Both the position numbers and the translations under genes were made by a program. Of a stretch of 64,000 bases of DNA, positions 61,101-64,000 are shown in pieces. The notes beneath the pieces were generated by a model, which saw only the letters and a list, made by a program, of their open reading frames with translations, was not told the origin of the DNA and did not search any database. This stretch comes from Hyaloscypha bicolor E (lineage: Eukaryota; Ascomycota; Leotiomycetes; Helotiales; Hyaloscyphaceae), in NCBI RefSeq assembly GCF_002865645.1, contig NW_020194628.1, forward strand, positions 620,001 to 684,000, written 5' to 3'. Each line of letters starts with the position of its first letter. Position 1 is the stretch's first letter.

Positions 61101-62027
61101 GATATCCTGGTCCAGCTGGTCATTTCTCCCGACAACGCCTCGCAAGAGCAGCTACCTCAAGATCCTTGGGAGTCCATTGTCTCCGGACTTGAGGCCCTTG
61201 GTGGTCCCCTGGATAAAGAAGATGAGCGCACCGTTTCCATCGAGGAGGTTCCTCTCATCCAAGCTGATCTCACATGGGGCGACATCCTTCGCGATGGTAC
61301 ATTGACTCACCTTCCCCGACCTTCACTTCTCGCAATTACGATGCTGCCCGCTCCCACACACCAAAAGAAGTCGCAATGGCCAAACACCCCTCCAATTCCT
61401 CCACACCCTCTCGTCGTCCAGCGCAGAATGGAACTTCTCACATCAGACATGCTTACACGCGCTCTCACTCTTGTGTCTCGTGGCCAGCACGAACGCGCCC
61501 AACATCTTCTCAATGAGACACGGTCAATTCTTAAGGGTCTGGGCAAGGGCGGCCTCCCTCCGATCCCTCCTACTCCTAGCACGATGAAATCTCCGAATCA
61601 ATCATCTATTACCACCAACTCATCTCCGACTTCTACCACCCCCGAGGACCGCCGCAATACACCATCACCAACATCGGCTCACACACCCTCTTCACATCGT
61701 GCGCCCTCCATTCCACGTCATCATTCGAATGACGCCCTTTCAATGAACTCATCTCCGGGCATTGACCCAACGACTGTCTCAGCTCTCGATGCAGAGCTTG
61801 AAGCCAGTCTAGAATGGATTAACCATCCCGCAGTGTTCGGACGAGATAGCAGGAAGGCCGTGCTCCAAGCCATTGGAGTCATCAGCAGCCAGCGAGGATA
61901 TACCTTCCGAACTCCAGTCGAGAGTATCTGGGCTGGACGAGTCGGAGGCGTCAAGCGGTTGACCGAACGCAGCCGTGAATGGCGAGAAGAAGGCGGCGGT
62001 GATGTAGGCATCATGGAGGAAAGCTAA
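58133..62027 (+). CDS. Far1/Ste5-type scaffold-like protein (RING-PH-vWA)
   Basis: Predicted 1,216 aa from exons 58133-58421, 58527-58919, 58960-59704, 59756-60748 and 60797-62027. A RING-H2 finger (about 165-214) has CAVC, CGHVSHEAC and CPTC. It is followed by a disordered RDS-rich stretch, then a PH-like domain (about 477-611: FGKLRLYGTIRVGKDKQSW, ending in NQLKLWQQALLDL). A vWA domain follows (about 675-860), starting VDIVVVIPISSSM, where the metal-binding Asp of DxSxS is replaced by Pro. The remainder has a C-terminal vWA-associated part and ends in GVKRLTERSREW. The order RING-PH-vWA is that of yeast Far1 and Ste5, scaffolds of the pheromone MAPK pathway that bind Gbeta-gamma through the RING. 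The role in filamentous fungi is inferred. The intron 59705-59755 is 51 nt and in frame. Confidence 0.88.
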
Positions 62028-64000
62028 GGACATCAAATTATCCGCTGATATATACCTACCTCTGATTTTCTTTGCCTTCAACACCGGGATCGATCGAATG
62101 ATTTTTACGCCTTATACCACAAACCGGATTTCTCATGACCAGATGGCCAGGCCGGTTTTGCGCAATTTTTTTATGTTGACCTTTACTTCACAATACACCC
62201 CTGTATCATAGCTTACAATGATGCTAAGCAATGGGCACTTTTATGGACATACCCTTGTTGTTTTTTTGTTGTGGGTTTTTTGGTCTCCTAGGTTCAATAT
62301 TTCCCCGGGAGAGATTGGGGGCTCTGGATGGGAGGTTGTTTAATGCGATGCGATGCGATACGGCGGCTGAATCTATATTATGAGGCTCAGGTCAAGGCAT
62401 ATGGGACTGGATGAATGGGAAAGGGATGGGTTGGGATGGGAAAATGTACTATGTTCATTGATTGTGATGAGGGGGAGGTAGATAGATGATAGTCTGGAAC
62501 GGAATTTAGGAGTTTGAGATCATGGTCGGCCTTTCAAGCGTGGTCTTTTGTCACGTAATTTCGTCTCTATGGCAGCTCAAGAGTTCTTTTCACGTGCCAT
62601 TTCATCATATCGAGTCAGCTTTCTCTTCGAATTCATTTGAGGTGGACAGCCTCTTTCGGATAATTTCCCACCTAGGGTGAGAAGCAAGGAGGAGCATACG
62701 AAGAAACACATTGGATGATAAAACTCATCTCAAAGCATGATCGTGGAAACTTCGCATCGTTTTAAATTTTGAGCAAAGCGCATTAGAGGGAAGGGATATC
62801 TGTTGATCGACAGCATTCGACGTCTTCCCGGTCCATCCGGGTATTTCCCGGGACACGTCAACCCTTGAACGCTGAAAAGAATTCCAACAGACTTCGAACT
62901 CCGGCACCGCCCAATCAGCAGCAGCGAATGCAGGTCGTATTACAACGCCTCTCATCCACTCACGTCTACCGGGGTTCAAGGTGGAGAACATCTCACTCAG
63001 GACTCGGGCACGGCTCCTGATCCCGGGCCCTGAACGTCAGCAAATACCGAGAGATAACTGGTACCCGAAACTTTTTCCGCTGTATCGATCGACGACAACT
63101 CCGCTGTGATTGTAGCCGGGTATTCTCCGGGCACTTTTTCTTTCCTCGTTCCTGGATCGGACGAAGGATCCATTTGCAGGAAGGGGGCAAAAGCCGATTT
63201 TTTTTTTTCTCGGCAAACCCCAAGAAAGGGGCGCCCCTCATTGGGTCGAAATGCTGGTTTCATCGCGAGTTCAAAGGTACTGTATTGTCACCTGTTCACT
63301 TACGTGAGGTGGAGGTGTTTCAGGGAAAGTTTAAGGCTGAAGAATCTCCTTCGATTCGGAGTCGATGCGCTGTCCAATGTGGTAATTGAACTAGAGGCGC
63401 TCGCACAGCGGAGTCTCTGGTACCGTGCCTGTGCCCCATGTTCGAATTAGCCCCTGCTACTCACACCAGGCCTGTAATAGTAGTAACTTCGCCCCTACCC
63501 TACCCAAAAAGGCCCCTGCTAATACTGCGTTCAGGCATCTTAGCTATATTTCAAAATCCAAACCATCAAATTCTTTGAAAAATTAATTAATGAAATTAAA
63601 CTTTAGTTGTTGTACTCCTTAGGCCCTGAATGTTGAGTCCCGGTTATCTATTATCATCTCATTACGTGTAAGTGATTTCGTAGACTTTGGTTTTGGAAAG
63701 CCTATAAGCGAGTTCCGCTATGCCTGAACCTGCCTGGAAAACGCCCCTTTGCGCACAGACTGGGCTCGTGACTAACGCCCTTCAGGATCAGGAAGTGAGG
63801 GGTAACGTATACAATTTAGATAACTCTTATAAGTCTAACTAGCTTATATTTTATTTTAGTTTTATTTTATTTCTTCTAAGAAGAACTTTATTTGATCTAG
63901 GGAGGCCAGGCAAGGACCCTAGACATAATTTCCAAGCTACTTTCTAATAGGGAAGGCACGAAATGATCTAACAACTATATCCTCGAGCCTTCTGAATTAG
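62028..64000. other. Gene-free right end
   Basis: About 2 kb with no supported gene. ORFs at 62,725-63,450 overlap on both strands without domains. From about 63,540 the sequence becomes AT-rich. TTCAGGCAT (63531-63539) and its reverse complement ATGCCTGAA (about 63720-63728) form a short inverted pair, and the last 180 bp are strongly AT-rich, suggesting a decayed repeat that continues beyond the window. Confidence 0.5.

Noticed and set aside
1..64000. CRISPR arrays, bacterial operons, ribosome binding sites, prophage
   Set aside because: Spliced eukaryotic genes throughout. No regularly spaced identical repeats.

Overview
The window looks like nuclear DNA of a filamentous ascomycete (Pezizomycotina), possibly a leotiomycete, although the class cannot be settled from this stretch alone. 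The main evidence is short introns (about 40-105 bp) with GT...AG ends and CTAAC/CTGAC-like branch sites. The protein families are also typical: GT69 mannosyltransferase, 2EXR, zf-3CxxC, an NLR with a DUF7708-like N-terminus, a RING-PH-vWA scaffold and an ABCA-type transporter. Several AT-rich, transposon-derived islands are present. No operons, CRISPR arrays, rRNA genes or convincing tRNA genes were found.

Layout. Twelve protein genes can be modelled, eleven of them well. 0-4.3 kb is gene-poor with one frame-broken ORF. 4.3-5.8 kb (-) is IWR1, an RNA polymerase II import factor. 7.0-10.0 kb (+) is a CBM48 glycogen-binding-type protein with a C-terminal membrane anchor. 10.8-12.6 kb (+) is a CAP59/CMT1-type GT69 glycosyltransferase. 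12.6-17.9 kb is gene-poor and holds an AT-rich island. 17.9-18.3 kb (-) is a zf-3CxxC protein with a 438-bp foldback hAT-type MITE in its upstream region. 20.0-21.8 kb (+) is a SET protein with a C-terminal MYND finger, followed by a decayed Fot1-like Tc1/mariner relic. 22.7-23.7 kb (-) is an unresolved membrane-protein ORF. 23.8-24.5 kb (-) is a 2EXR protein, divergent from a TetX-like FAD monooxygenase at 25.1-26.4 kb (+). 26.4-30.5 kb is empty.

30.5-35.7 kb (-) is a full ABCA-type transporter with two anomalies: a Walker B Asp-to-Gly change and an unresolved frame change. 37.4-40.3 kb (-) is a CLC chloride channel/exchanger, sharing a 218-bp divergent promoter with a neurochondrin homologue at 40.5-42.6 kb (+). 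43.2-47.3 kb (+) is a DUF7708-NACHT-ankyrin NLR with an overlapping upstream ORF. 47.3-58.1 kb is a gene desert of about 10.8 kb with repeats. 58.1-62.0 kb (+) is a Far1/Ste5-type RING-PH-vWA protein. 62.0-64.0 kb has no gene and ends in AT-rich repeat-like DNA.

Most genes are housekeeping or regulatory and unrelated to each other. No obvious biosynthetic or defence cluster is visible beyond the single NLR. The most unusual items are the intact foldback MITE with 8-bp target duplications, the tail-anchored CBM48 protein, the CLC with Gln in place of the internal proton glutamate, the ABC transporter with an altered Walker B, and the Far1/Ste5-like scaffold with a degenerate vWA metal site. 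Splice sites were located by eye from reading frame, splice motifs and family conservation. None is confirmed by transcripts.
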